Positions 6,082 to 13,886 of a DNA stretch of 24,592 nucleotides are shown piece after piece. Origin of the DNA: Spirochaetes bacterium ADurb.Bin110 (GTDB lineage Bacteria; Spirochaetota; Spirochaetia; Treponematales; Rectinemataceae); contig MWDY01000238.1 of the NCBI GenBank assembly GCA_002070755.1, positions 1-24,592 on the forward strand. Reading direction: 5' to 3'. The stretch's first letter is position 1, and each line of letters starts with the position of its first letter. Made by a program: the position numbers and the translations under genes. The notes under the pieces were generated by a model. That model searched no databases, had not been told where the DNA came from, and saw only the letters and a program-made list of their open reading frames with translations.

Positions 6082-7481
6082 GAAGAATTACTATAGATGA
6101 GATCCCAGAACCTTCATCGAGGCTTTTCGATCCAGAAATCGATGCGGTTGCAAGGCGGGCTATCGATGCTATTCGGACTGGCAAAGAAGAAGAGCTTAGG
6201 CGATGGGCGGAAAGACTCGACGGGCTTTCGCCCGGAGCGCCTCTTGTTATCTCTCGCAATGAGATGGAGGCTGCCTATGATGCGCTTCCTCAGGAAACCG
6301 CCGAGCTCTTAGGGCGCGCCAAAGGCCGCGTAGCGGCCTTTGCGGCCGCCCAGCGCGCCTGCCTTGCGCCTCTGGATATGCCGATGCATATAGAACCAAT
6401 AGAGCTAAGAAATGAGCAGATAAGGCCAATAGAGCCCAAGAGGCCGATAGGGCCAGATGAGCTCAATAAGCCTGCACCTTTAAATATCGTAGCAACAAAA
6501 ATGTCAATGAGAAAAATCGCAAGTGGAATCGAAAAAGGCGCGCTGGGCGGCCGCCACGGGCACGAGATCGTGCCCGTGGCGCGCGTAGGTTGCTATGTTC
6601 CAGGTGGTGCCTTCCCTCTTCCCTCCAGCGCAATTATGACCGTTGTCCCCGCAAAAGTAGCAGGCGTCGAAGAAGTCTGGTGTGCTGGCCCCAATCCCAG
6701 CAGAGAGACCTTAGCTGCCTCATGGCTTGCAGGCGCTGAGGGATTCCTGCAAGTAGGAGGAGCTCATGCTATTGCGGCCTTGGCTTTCGGCATCTGTATC
6801 CCAAGGTGCGATGTCATCGTAGGGCCTGGTGGAAAATATGTTACAGCAGCGAAACGCCAACTTTTTGGCATTGTAGGCACTGAAGCACCAGCCGGTCCCT
6901 CAGAACTACTTATCATTGCCGATAAAAGTGCAAAAGCCGACATTATTGCTGCTGATCTTCTTGCACAGGCAGAGCACTCTCCCGATGCACTGCCCGCAGC
7001 CATTGTGACAGAAGAAGCTCTAGCTCTCGAAATCCAAAAATCCCTTACGACTAGGCTCGAAGAGCTCCCTGAACCTAATCGAAGTATAGCCAATAGAGCC
7101 CTTTCGAATGGCTTTCTCTGTGTAGAGCATGATCTTCTGCGAGTTGTCGATGGAGCAAATCGCTGCGCGCCAGAACACCTTGAGATTGCAACCTCGAATC
7201 CTTCAGCCATTATGAGACTAATAAAAAACGCGGGTGCTATCTTCCTTGGCACAGGATCGGCAGAAGTATTCGGAGACTATGGCGCAGGGCCCAATCACAC
7301 TCTTCCTACTGGAGGAGCATCTAGATTTGCCGCTGGCCTCTCAGTCCTTTACTTTTTGCGAGCTAGGACATGGCTTGCAATAGAGAATCCAGAGCTCCTC
7401 GTTGAGGATACTATTGCTTTTGCTCGCCTAGAAGGCCTCGAGGCGCACGCACAAGCTGCACTCGCGCGTGCGCCCAAATAA
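6063..7481 (+). CDS. hisD: Histidinol dehydrogenase with an internal insertion
   Basis: HisD oxidises histidinol to histidine in two NAD-linked steps. Zinc ligands Q302, H305, D405 and H462 and catalytic E371 and H372 are found in DLLAQAEHSPDA, GDYGAGPNHTLPTGG, GLEAHAQA and APEHLEI. VGCYVPGGAFPLPSSA and GGAHAIAALAFG are also clear. At 472 residues it exceeds the usual ~430. The extra lies at about residues 104-152, between FAAAQRA and ALGGRHGHEIVPVARVG. It is rich in I, P, E and R with short repeats such as IEPIE and RPIEP. The gene also holds unusually strong GC-rich inverted repeats. The ATG at 6063 has AAGGA (6050-6054) before it and overlaps the fusion gene by 19 bases. It is the last gene of the operon and converges with the carboxypeptidase gene after 26 bases. 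Confidence 0.95.
   Translation: MEKHPLRRITIDEIPEPSSRLFDPEIDAVARRAIDAIRTGKEEELRRWAERLDGLSPGAPLVISRNEMEAAYDALPQETAELLGRAKGRVAAFAAAQRACLAPLDMPMHIEPIELRNEQIRPIEPKRPIGPDELNKPAPLNIVATKMSMRKIASGIEKGALGGRHGHEIVPVARVGCYVPGGAFPLPSSAIMTVVPAKVAGVEEVWCAGPNPSRETLAASWLAGAEGFLQVGGAHAIAALAFGICIPRCDVIVGPGGKYVTAAKRQLFGIVGTEAPAGPSELLIIADKSAKADIIAADLLAQAEHSPDALPAAIVTEEALALEIQKSLTTRLEELPEPNRSIANRALSNGFLCVEHDLLRVVDGANRCAPEHLEIATSNPSAIMRLIKNAGAIFLGTGSAEVFGDYGAGPNHTLPTGGASRFAAGLSVLYFLRARTWLAIENPELLVEDTIAFARLEGLEAHAQAALARAPK
6311..6360. repeat. Compound GC-rich hairpin inside hisD
   Basis: An inner perfect 10-bp stem (6320-6329 with 6333-6342, 3-base loop GTA) lies within an outer stem of about 8 bp with one bulge (6311-6319 with 6353-6360). 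It codes for the conserved GRAKGRVAAFAAAQRA part of HisD. Confidence 0.7.
6552..6581. repeat. Perfect 13-bp inverted repeat inside hisD
   Basis: Arms 6552-6564 and 6569-6581 are perfectly complementary around a 4-base loop, AGAT. The stretch is strongly GC-rich and codes for the GRHGHEIVPVAR segment just before the NAD-site motif. Confidence 0.85.
7442..7474. repeat. 9-bp inverted repeat at the 3' end of hisD
   Basis: GGCGCACGC (7442-7450) pairs perfectly with GCGTGCGCC (7466-7474) across a 15-base loop, ending a few codons before the stop. It is followed by A-rich, not T-rich, sequence on the + strand, so it does not look like a standard terminator. It could protect the 3' end of the his mRNA. 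Confidence 0.6.
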
Positions 7482-7511
7482 AAAATAAAAGTCCTAAGTG
7501 CTAATGCTTAG
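7475..7511 (-). terminator. Possible terminator of the carboxypeptidase gene
   Basis: On the - strand a 5-bp stem CTAAG/CTTAG (7511-7507 with 7498-7494, 8-base loop) is followed by a T-rich run (7490 down to about 7476). The stem overlaps the stop codon at 7508-7510 and is weak. No good terminator for hisD is seen on the + strand. Confidence 0.35.
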
Positions 7512-9007
7512 AACCCGTATATGCTCGAGTATTTTTCTCGTAGATATTTCTCAAAGCACACGGGATCCAGAGCTGATCCAGTGACTTTTTCGACTAGTTC
7601 GCCTGGCATATAGCGTGATCCATGACAATGAACATTTGTTCGAAGCCATGTAAGCACAGAGAGAATATCACCGCCCGCTATGCAAGCTTCGATGTCAGAT
7701 ACTTCTTCCTTGAGCTTAGCCCAGAACTGTGCAGCATAGAGATTTCCAAGCGCATAGCTCGGGAAATATCCAAAATATCCTATAGACCAATGGACATCCT
7801 GAAGACAGCCTACTCGATCATTTGGCACCTCTAACCCTAACAGTTTCTTGTACTTCTCTCCCCATGCTCCAGGCATATCAGCAACACCCAGATTCCCTTC
7901 TAATAGCGCCGATTCTAGTTCAAAACGTGCAATTATATGCAGCCCATATGTAACTTCATCTGCTTCGGTTCTAATAAGCGAAGGACTCACTCTATTTACT
8001 GATTTTATAAAGCTTTCGAAGTCAAGATCCTTGCCAGCATCACCCAAAAGGGCACTCAAGGCTAAAAAATTCCTCTCCCAGAATGCCCTGGATCGGCCTA
8101 CGATATTCTCCCACAATCTAGACTGTGACTCATGCACCGCCATCGATACAGCCCCAGCTAGTTTTGTTCCTCTAAACTCTGGATTGGGATCGATTCCCAT
8201 ATCGTAGAGAGCATGACCCGATTCATGGATCGTGCTAAAGAGGCTTGAAGGAAAATAATCTTCAACATAGCGCGTTGTAATGCGTATGTCGTCAGCGCCA
8301 AGGCTTGTTGTGAAAGGATGAGCAGAAACATCCAGCCTTCCGCGATCCATCTCATAATGCAGAACCTTCATGAAATACAAGCTTATTCGTTCTTGAGTTT
8401 CACAGCTTACATACCGCCCTACACACCTGTCTTCTATCTGCGGCCTAGCGCGAATCTTGTCGAGAATATCGACTAAGTAAGCCTTCATTGTAGAAAAAAC
8501 AGCTGCAATCGATTCCTGCGTACTTCCTGGCTCATATAGGTCGAGGAGTACATCATAGGGCCTTGCATTCGGATTGAGATACCCTGCCAGTTCTTGCGAG
8601 AGGGCTACGATTTTTTCAAGGTGAGGCTCAAATGCCTTAAAATCGTTGTCTTTTTTTGCCTCAGCCCATTTTGCCTGTGCAATGCTAGTTGATTTCGCAT
8701 ATTCTGTTACAAAAGCCTCGGGTAACTTGGTTTCTATGTCATAATCCCGCCGCACCTTGCGGATATAGGCTTTCTCATCTGGAGAAAGATCATGCTTCGC
8801 TTCTAGTGTCGCAAGTAGCTCACCTATTTCGGGATTTACTGCCTTTTGGTGGGCAAGCCCCTCTAGAAGCGCAAGCTGTGAGGCGCGTTCCTGAATCGCT
8901 TTAGAAGGCATGTAGGTCTCTTGATCCCATCCGAGGACTGCACTGATATGAGACATAAGCGTGTGTTCTCGATCAAGCTCTATAAGGCGAGCCGTTTCTT
9001 TTTGCAT
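7508..9007 (-). CDS. Thermostable-type carboxypeptidase, peptidase family M32
   Basis: This is a cytoplasmic zinc metallocarboxypeptidase of the Taq carboxypeptidase family. It removes C-terminal residues from peptides with broad specificity. The product has 499 residues, the normal length. The HExxH zinc motif is HESGH (residues 261-265, followed by ALYDMG). The third ligand glutamate, E293, lies in VHESQSRLWEN, and the family's IRTEADEVTYGLH segment follows. There is no signal peptide. The start at 9007 is chosen for its perfect AAGGAGG (9020-9014) 6 bases upstream; the longer frame to 9115 would overlap recG. It is transcribed alone, divergent from recG and convergent with hisD. It probably works in peptide turnover. 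Confidence 0.93.
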   Translation of the reverse strand: MQKETARLIELDREHTLMSHISAVLGWDQETYMPSKAIQERASQLALLEGLAHQKAVNPEIGELLATLEAKHDLSPDEKAYIRKVRRDYDIETKLPEAFVTEYAKSTSIAQAKWAEAKKDNDFKAFEPHLEKIVALSQELAGYLNPNARPYDVLLDLYEPGSTQESIAAVFSTMKAYLVDILDKIRARPQIEDRCVGRYVSCETQERISLYFMKVLHYEMDRGRLDVSAHPFTTSLGADDIRITTRYVEDYFPSSLFSTIHESGHALYDMGIDPNPEFRGTKLAGAVSMAVHESQSRLWENIVGRSRAFWERNFLALSALLGDAGKDLDFESFIKSVNRVSPSLIRTEADEVTYGLHIIARFELESALLEGNLGVADMPGAWGEKYKKLLGLEVPNDRVGCLQDVHWSIGYFGYFPSYALGNLYAAQFWAKLKEEVSDIEACIAGGDILSVLTWLRTNVHCHGSRYMPGELVEKVTGSALDPVCFEKYLREKYSSIYGF

Positions 9008-9067
9008 CGATTTCCTCCTTGTTTGCTTCTCACGATTCATATAGTAGCACTGGAATAAGACTCTTTG

Positions 9068-9073
9068 TATACT
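9068..9073 (+). promoter_or_regulatory. -10 box for recG, seven bases before its start codon
   Basis: TATACT ends 7 bases before the GTG at 9081, so RNA would start at about 9080, making a leaderless message. No Shine-Dalgarno sequence lies before the GTG and no convincing -35 box is seen. Confidence 0.4.
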
Positions 9074-9080
9074 AAAATCC

Positions 9081-11138
9081 GTGTTTTTAAGGGAATTGAC
9101 ACAGGATATCCGCATTCTCAGAGGAACAGGGCCAGCAACGCTGCGTTCACTTGCGAATCTGGGTATTCATACGATTGCGGATCTTTTGCTCCACCTGCCG
9201 AGAGATTATGAAGACAGAACAAGAATCCTTCCTTTATCGCGCTTTTCTGAAGGCAAGGTCTATACTAAGGCCAAGGTCATTCGCCATGAATGGTTTGGCT
9301 TTGGGAAAATGCGCACGCTAAAGATCATCATAGCAGATGATTCTTCCGAGGCTGCCCTTCTCTGCTTCAATAGGCCTTTTCTCGAGCAGATGGCTCCCCT
9401 TGGCTCGACGATTCAAGTTTATGGCAAATTTCAGTTCAAATATGGCGAAATCCAGTCTTCTGCCTTTGAGCTAAAACCCCTCCAGGAAGACTTTGTTCCA
9501 GAACGGACTCTTTCGCCTATTTATCCCCTCACTGGAAGGCTGAATCAGACAACTATGAGAAGGATGACAGCTCTAGCACTTCAAAAATTTACACCTCATC
9601 TCGAGGATGAACTTCCAGATGCTCTGCGTAAATCATACTGCTTTCCATCCAAGTCTGAAGCTATTCGCTCAATTCATTTTCCTTCATCATGGGAATCAGT
9701 TAAGCTTGCGCATGATAGGCTTGCCTACGAAGAGCTTTTTTACTTTCAGCTTGGAATTGCCCTAAGAATTCGTTCTAGACAGACAAAAACTATTGATCGC
9801 ATCGCCGTTCCTGGTGTACTTGCTAGACAGCTTCGCGAGCGTCTTCCGTACACGCTAACTGAGGATCAAGAATTAGTTCTCAAGGAAATCATAGGGGACA
9901 TGCACAAGCCTTTTCCTATGGCCAGGCTTCTGCAGGGAGATGTCGGATCAGGAAAGACAATGGTTGCTCTGCTTGCGGCGCTCTATGCAGTTGAGCGAGG
10001 GGGGCAGGTAGCAATCATGGCCCCTACTGAACTCCTTGCCCGGCAACACGCAACTATTGCTGCCCATCTTGTAGAGCCCTTAGGTGTACGCCTTGCCTTT
10101 GTGACCGGCTCGATATCGAGTGCTGTTCGGCCTCAGCTATTAGAAGCTCTTCAAAGTGGAGACATAGATATAGCCATAGGTACGCATGCTCTTTTCTCCG
10201 ATGATGTTTCTTTTAAAAACCTCGAACTAGTCATCATCGATGAGCAACAGCGCTTTGGAGTGCTCCAGAGGGTAGCCCTCTACAAGAAAGGTCATGTGCC
10301 AGATTTTTTAATGATGACCGCTACGCCTATACCAAGGAGTCTTGCTCTTACCTTTTTTGGCGACATGCAAGTATCTACGATTCAGCATCTACCGCCAGGC
10401 CGCAAACCAGTCATCACACATCTGGCGAGCGAAACCCGAAGAGATTCCGTATACGAGTTTACACGTAAAAAACTGCAAGAAGGCCAACAGGCCTATTTCG
10501 TATATCCAGTGATCAGTGAATCCGACAGACTCAGCCTTAGAGATGCGGAATCGATGGCAGAGCACCTATCCAAAAAGATCTTTCCCGAGTTTGAGGTTGG
10601 AATTCTGCATTCACGCTTGAGCGACGATTCTAAGATGGAAGTGATGTCGAGATTCTCTGCAGGCGAAATAGCCGTCCTGGTTGCCACCACTGTCGTTGAA
10701 GTTGGGGTCGATGTGCCTAACGCGACGGTTATGGTTGTCGAGCATGCTGAGCGTTTTGGACTGTCGGCTTTGCATCAGTTGAGGGGGCGTATAGGAAGAG
10801 GTGGTCTTCAGGGCTATTGTTTTTTTGTTTATTCAAAAGATATTACAGAAGAAGGGCGAATGAGGCTAAAAGCCCTCTACGAGACCAATGATGGCTTCGC
10901 TATTGCCGAAGAAGATTTAAAAATACGAGGACCGGGAAATATGTTCGGCTTGGAGCAATCAGGAGACCTCCAATTACGCATTGCGGATATGCGAACCGAT
11001 TTTGACCTTCTCAAGAGAGCGAGACACGATGCTTTTCGAATCATCGAGAATGATCCAGGGCTTACCAGCCCCAATAATAGTGCAATTCGCCAAGTTCTAG
11101 ATCGGGCAAATCCTTATTCTGAGAAGCAGAAATCTTAA
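9081..11138 (+). CDS. recG: ATP-dependent DNA helicase RecG
   Basis: RecG remodels stalled replication forks and branch-migrates Holliday junctions. The 685-residue product has the full layout. An N-terminal wedge/OB region includes PRDYEDRTRI near residue 40. Helicase domain 1 has Walker A GDVGSGKT (286-293), APTELLA, motif II DEQQRFGV (387-394) and TATPIPRSL. Helicase domain 2 has VVEVGVDVPNA and HQLRGRIGRG. The start is GTG at 9081, giving MFLREL, which matches the family's N-terminus. A -10 box lies only 7 bases upstream and no Shine-Dalgarno sequence is seen. The stop codon (11136-11138) overlaps the stop of the opposing gene. Confidence 0.96.
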   Translation: MFLRELTQDIRILRGTGPATLRSLANLGIHTIADLLLHLPRDYEDRTRILPLSRFSEGKVYTKAKVIRHEWFGFGKMRTLKIIIADDSSEAALLCFNRPFLEQMAPLGSTIQVYGKFQFKYGEIQSSAFELKPLQEDFVPERTLSPIYPLTGRLNQTTMRRMTALALQKFTPHLEDELPDALRKSYCFPSKSEAIRSIHFPSSWESVKLAHDRLAYEELFYFQLGIALRIRSRQTKTIDRIAVPGVLARQLRERLPYTLTEDQELVLKEIIGDMHKPFPMARLLQGDVGSGKTMVALLAALYAVERGGQVAIMAPTELLARQHATIAAHLVEPLGVRLAFVTGSISSAVRPQLLEALQSGDIDIAIGTHALFSDDVSFKNLELVIIDEQQRFGVLQRVALYKKGHVPDFLMMTATPIPRSLALTFFGDMQVSTIQHLPPGRKPVITHLASETRRDSVYEFTRKKLQEGQQAYFVYPVISESDRLSLRDAESMAEHLSKKIFPEFEVGILHSRLSDDSKMEVMSRFSAGEIAVLVATTVVEVGVDVPNATVMVVEHAERFGLSALHQLRGRIGRGGLQGYCFFVYSKDITEEGRMRLKALYETNDGFAIAEEDLKIRGPGNMFGLEQSGDLQLRIADMRTDFDLLKRARHDAFRIIENDPGLTSPNNSAIRQVLDRANPYSEKQKS

Positions 11139-11653
11139 CGTTTGCGTTTAAGCGCTTCTGGTCCTCCACGTTGAAGCACAAGCTCGGAGCAACTCATATA
11201 ATTGATAACTTTATCGCGCCTTGTGCCTGGACCAAGCATTTTGCGAACCTTGTTATATTTACGTCTTAAGTATTGAATCGAGGGTATGCTAGTACCGAAG
11301 TGAGCAGCTAGTTCCCAATCCCGATATAGATAGCGCCCATAAGCATCTTTGCGATTAAGCGATAAAAATTCGGCAAGATCTTCTCTGGTCCATACAATGG
11401 TTTTGCCATTTGAGTAATCGTGCTGAGCCATTCTTCTTTTTGTTCGCTCTGTTGCACCTGCCATTTTCCGCTTTTGCCAGTATTCGCTTCGATTGCGAGC
11501 ATGCATAATGTCTTCTCTCTTAAAGCCCGTCTCCTGCATCCATAGCCGAGCTAGCTTCGCCTTCTCTGCGGGAGATAGCCGTGACTTGAGAGAATTCGCC
11601 ACATATTCATCGGGTGTTGCAGATTCAAGAATCATGCGCTCAGCTTTTTTCAT
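11135..11653 (-). CDS. Conserved-looking basic protein of unknown function
   Basis: I do not recognise this 172-residue protein and assign no function. It is lysine- and arginine-rich, with no signal peptide or membrane segment. A middle stretch (about 50-75) is strongly basic (ARNRSEYWQKRK, ATERTKRRMAQHDY). The later part (about 90-145) contains WTREDLAEFLSLN and DWELAAHFGTSIPSIQYLRRK, which reads like a helix-turn-helix specificity element, so DNA or RNA binding is a fair guess. Codon use resembles the neighbours and the reading frame is intact over 519 bases, so it is likely a real gene. It converges with recG, sharing a 4-base TTAA in which both stop codons lie. There is no Shine-Dalgarno sequence before ATG 11653; a promoter-like pair lies directly upstream. 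Confidence 0.7.
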   Translation of the reverse strand: MKKAERMILESATPDEYVANSLKSRLSPAEKAKLARLWMQETGFKREDIMHARNRSEYWQKRKMAGATERTKRRMAQHDYSNGKTIVWTREDLAEFLSLNRKDAYGRYLYRDWELAAHFGTSIPSIQYLRRKYNKVRKMLGPGTRRDKVINYMSCSELVLQRGGPEALKRKR

Positions 11654-11660
11654 ATTATGA

Positions 11661-11688
11661 AATTTAATAAAGAATTGCCAAAAGTCAA
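11661..11688 (-). promoter_or_regulatory. Candidate promoter abutting the 172-residue gene
   Basis: Reading the - strand, TTGACT (11688-11683), a 16-base spacer and TAAATT (11666-11661) are followed by 7 bases and then the ATG. RNA would start at or next to the ATG. The bases CATAAT-ATG-AA also occur at the his leader start (451-461). Confidence 0.4.
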
Positions 11689-11776
11689 ATATCCTAAGTT
11701 AGCTACAATAGGCGTCAGAGACCCTTAGATATATTATGGCTCCAACATCAGTTATCTTCTTGCGCATTTCATCGCC

Positions 11777-13189
11777 TTAGTCTCGCCGAAAGGCTATGGC
11801 ATGCCAGCCTTTTTTCTGATCAGTATACGGAAGCTTAGAGAATCCTAGGGGTTTTTCGCGGATCACACGCTCACAATGTGTACTTGTCCCAGAAAATATT
11901 GCCACGCCACCTCGCTTTAGTGCTTTTTCTGTAAGCTGCCAGCATGCACTTGCCGTATTATACCTTGGAATATCCTCAAGGAAGAAAAGAGCTACATCAA
12001 TGCTAGCCGGACTGAGCTCTTGCCCTGCTGAAACTTGTTTTTCTTTTTGTGCTGATAGAGTCTCTTGTGCCGATGATTTCTCGCTTATTGAAGGCGAAAT
12101 AATAGGAAGCATTGGGTCGAGCATGGCAATGGCTTTCAGAGAACTCATCTTTTCTAGATTATGGATCGATGCGGTAAGTGCCAGTACATCATGCGATATC
12201 AGCACAATTTCCTCGGTTCCCAAGACTTTTTCCATCCACATAGGTGCGATACCTACGCCAGGCTCTACTATAAGTGCTCGACGCACGAGAAGACCTGCAA
12301 AGACTTTCTGAGCCAAAGAAAGAGCACATACAGTGACAAAAGAGGGCTCATTGAACTCAGGTAAGCCTAGAAAACCATCCCAATCGAGACTTGCTCTAGC
12401 AAGCTGTCTCTCTGTATGCGAACGCAAATAAGTAGAAATCCATCCATTCGATGAGGTTTTATCTACCTGGACTTCCCTTGGGCTTTGCGCAATTGCAACC
12501 ATGTGATTTTTTGTGCTGATCGCTCTCAATAGACTGAGGCCCGCTTTGGCGCACCAAATACAAGCCATATCCGCCAAAGGCGCTACTATGACAAAGGCAA
12601 AAGTGCCTCCGGGCTGCAAAAGCTCGGTACATACAAAATAAAAATAATGCTCGAGTACATTTACTCCGGCCTTTGCTGGCAGATTTGATACGACCGCATC
12701 GTAAGGTCCACGCTTATCTGGCTCGCAAAGCAAACCTGGTTCTGCAATGAGGTCACCCGCTTTTCTCTGCTCTATTTTTATCTTTGCAAATCTCTTCTTC
12801 TGGCATAGGATATGCTGCTGCCCATCTAGGCCGAAAAGCCTTATGCCAAGACCATTCCGTTCTGCATTTCGCGCAGAAAACGCAACTGCCCTAAAATCGC
12901 GGTCACGCAAGACCACATTCATTTCGGGGCATGAGGCTGCTAGGCTTATGCCTATTACACCTATCCCACAGCCAGCGTCTAGAAGGCGATGAGCATGAAT
13001 AATTCCAGGTTCATTGGCTATCTCTTTTAGAAGAAAGCGAGTCCCTTCATCGATATCAAAAGAAGAAAAAAGCGAGTGCGATAGCTCGAATTTGAGCCTA
13101 GCACCACGGTAGGCGAAATCTACTGTCCTATTGACTAGCGGATCGAGCTGACAGAAGGAATAGTCGGGCTTATTCGTTGACGCGCTCAA
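11777..13189 (-). CDS. Two-domain SAM-dependent methyltransferase
   Basis: This 470-residue class I methyltransferase resembles the RsmC/RlmG (MTS domain) RNA guanine-N2 methyltransferases. The first half has the SAM-binding motif LLDAGCGIGVIGI (DAGCGIG at 71-77), an acidic LRDRDFRA strand end, and a motif IV-like SNLPAKAG (168-175) where many N-methyltransferases have NPP. The second half, from about residue 300, begins with RALIVEPGVGIAPMWMEKVLG and looks like a degenerate second methyltransferase domain. The target, possibly rRNA, is inferred. The start is a TTG at 13189, inside the end of efp (20-base overlap), giving a family-like LDPLVNRTVDF soon after. The Shine-Dalgarno site is poor, so translation may be coupled to efp. 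A later start is possible. Confidence 0.72.
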   Translation of the reverse strand: MSASTNKPDYSFCQLDPLVNRTVDFAYRGARLKFELSHSLFSSFDIDEGTRFLLKEIANEPGIIHAHRLLDAGCGIGVIGISLAASCPEMNVVLRDRDFRAVAFSARNAERNGLGIRLFGLDGQQHILCQKKRFAKIKIEQRKAGDLIAEPGLLCEPDKRGPYDAVVSNLPAKAGVNVLEHYFYFVCTELLQPGGTFAFVIVAPLADMACIWCAKAGLSLLRAISTKNHMVAIAQSPREVQVDKTSSNGWISTYLRSHTERQLARASLDWDGFLGLPEFNEPSFVTVCALSLAQKVFAGLLVRRALIVEPGVGIAPMWMEKVLGTEEIVLISHDVLALTASIHNLEKMSSLKAIAMLDPMLPIISPSISEKSSAQETLSAQKEKQVSAGQELSPASIDVALFFLEDIPRYNTASACWQLTEKALKRGGVAIFSGTSTHCERVIREKPLGFSKLPYTDQKKGWHAIAFRRD

Positions 13190-13733
13190 CGTACTCGTTT
13201 GTCTCCGTATTGATAAGGATTTTCTCGCCCTGCTTGATAAAGAGGGGCACCCGAACTACAAGCCCTGTTTCGGTTTTTATGGGTTTTGTCGCCCCAGAGA
13301 CGGTATCGCCGCGCACATAATTTTCGCTCTCTGCTACGCTAAAAACCATCTTATAGGGAATTTTGATGTCTATAGGCTCGCCTTCCCACATGACTATTGT
13401 GTAGGTCTCTCCTTCCTTTAGATAAGGAGCACGGTCTTCATGAGCGGCTATAGGTATCTCGAACTGCTCGAATGTCTCGTTGTTCATAAAATGGAAGGAC
13501 TCACCATCGCTATATTGATATTGACAATCGACAAGATCCACTTGGGCATCTTCTACAGAGTCGGCGGTTTTGATTGTTTGAGTAACCACATATCCATTTT
13601 TAAGGTTCTTCGCACGCACACGAGCAAAAGCAGCGCCTTTCCCTGGATTGACAAACTCTCGCTCTACGACGATATGCGGCATGCCATTGATAATGAGACA
13701 AGTTCCGATCCCGATATCACCACCACGAATCAT
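13170..13733 (-). CDS. efp: Translation elongation factor P
   Basis: EF-P enters the ribosomal E site and relieves stalling at consecutive prolines. The 187-residue product has the three-domain length. It carries the modification loop EFVNPGKGAAF, with lysine 32 in the position that is beta-lysylated in E. coli. The C-terminal domain includes GDTVSGATKPIKTETGL and VRVPLFIKQGEKI, followed by a short NTETNEYVERVNE tail. ATG 13733 is chosen because GAGGGA stands before it and MIRGGDIGIG is the family's start; the frame extends to 13766 but without that support. The EpmA ligase gene lies 153 bases upstream on the same strand, which supports a lysine-type modification. Confidence 0.96.
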   Translation of the reverse strand: MIRGGDIGIGTCLIINGMPHIVVEREFVNPGKGAAFARVRAKNLKNGYVVTQTIKTADSVEDAQVDLVDCQYQYSDGESFHFMNNETFEQFEIPIAAHEDRAPYLKEGETYTIVMWEGEPIDIKIPYKMVFSVAESENYVRGDTVSGATKPIKTETGLVVRVPLFIKQGEKILINTETNEYVERVNE

Positions 13734-13886
13734 AATTTTTCCCTCGACACAAGAGCATTTAATCAACTTATACTAGCTTGGAATCTTGATCTATGTAAAG
13801 ACTAAAGCACCTTACAGCTATTTACGTTATAGGACTATTCTAGCCTCTATCTTGATCTTCAGCATTTCTTAGAGGACTTTTTCTAT

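Noticed and set aside
6764..7252. 162-codon open frame on the - strand inside hisD
   Set aside because: It is antisense to a fully conserved enzyme. The low-complexity Ser/Arg/Ala composition is typical of a mirror frame, and no ribosome site is seen.
7442..7474. hisD 3' palindrome as the his operon terminator
   Set aside because: The following bases are A-rich on the + strand, and the loop is long (15 bases).
7622..8207. Open frames on the + strand inside the carboxypeptidase gene
   Set aside because: They are mirror frames of a well-conserved M32 enzyme, with no motifs or ribosome sites.
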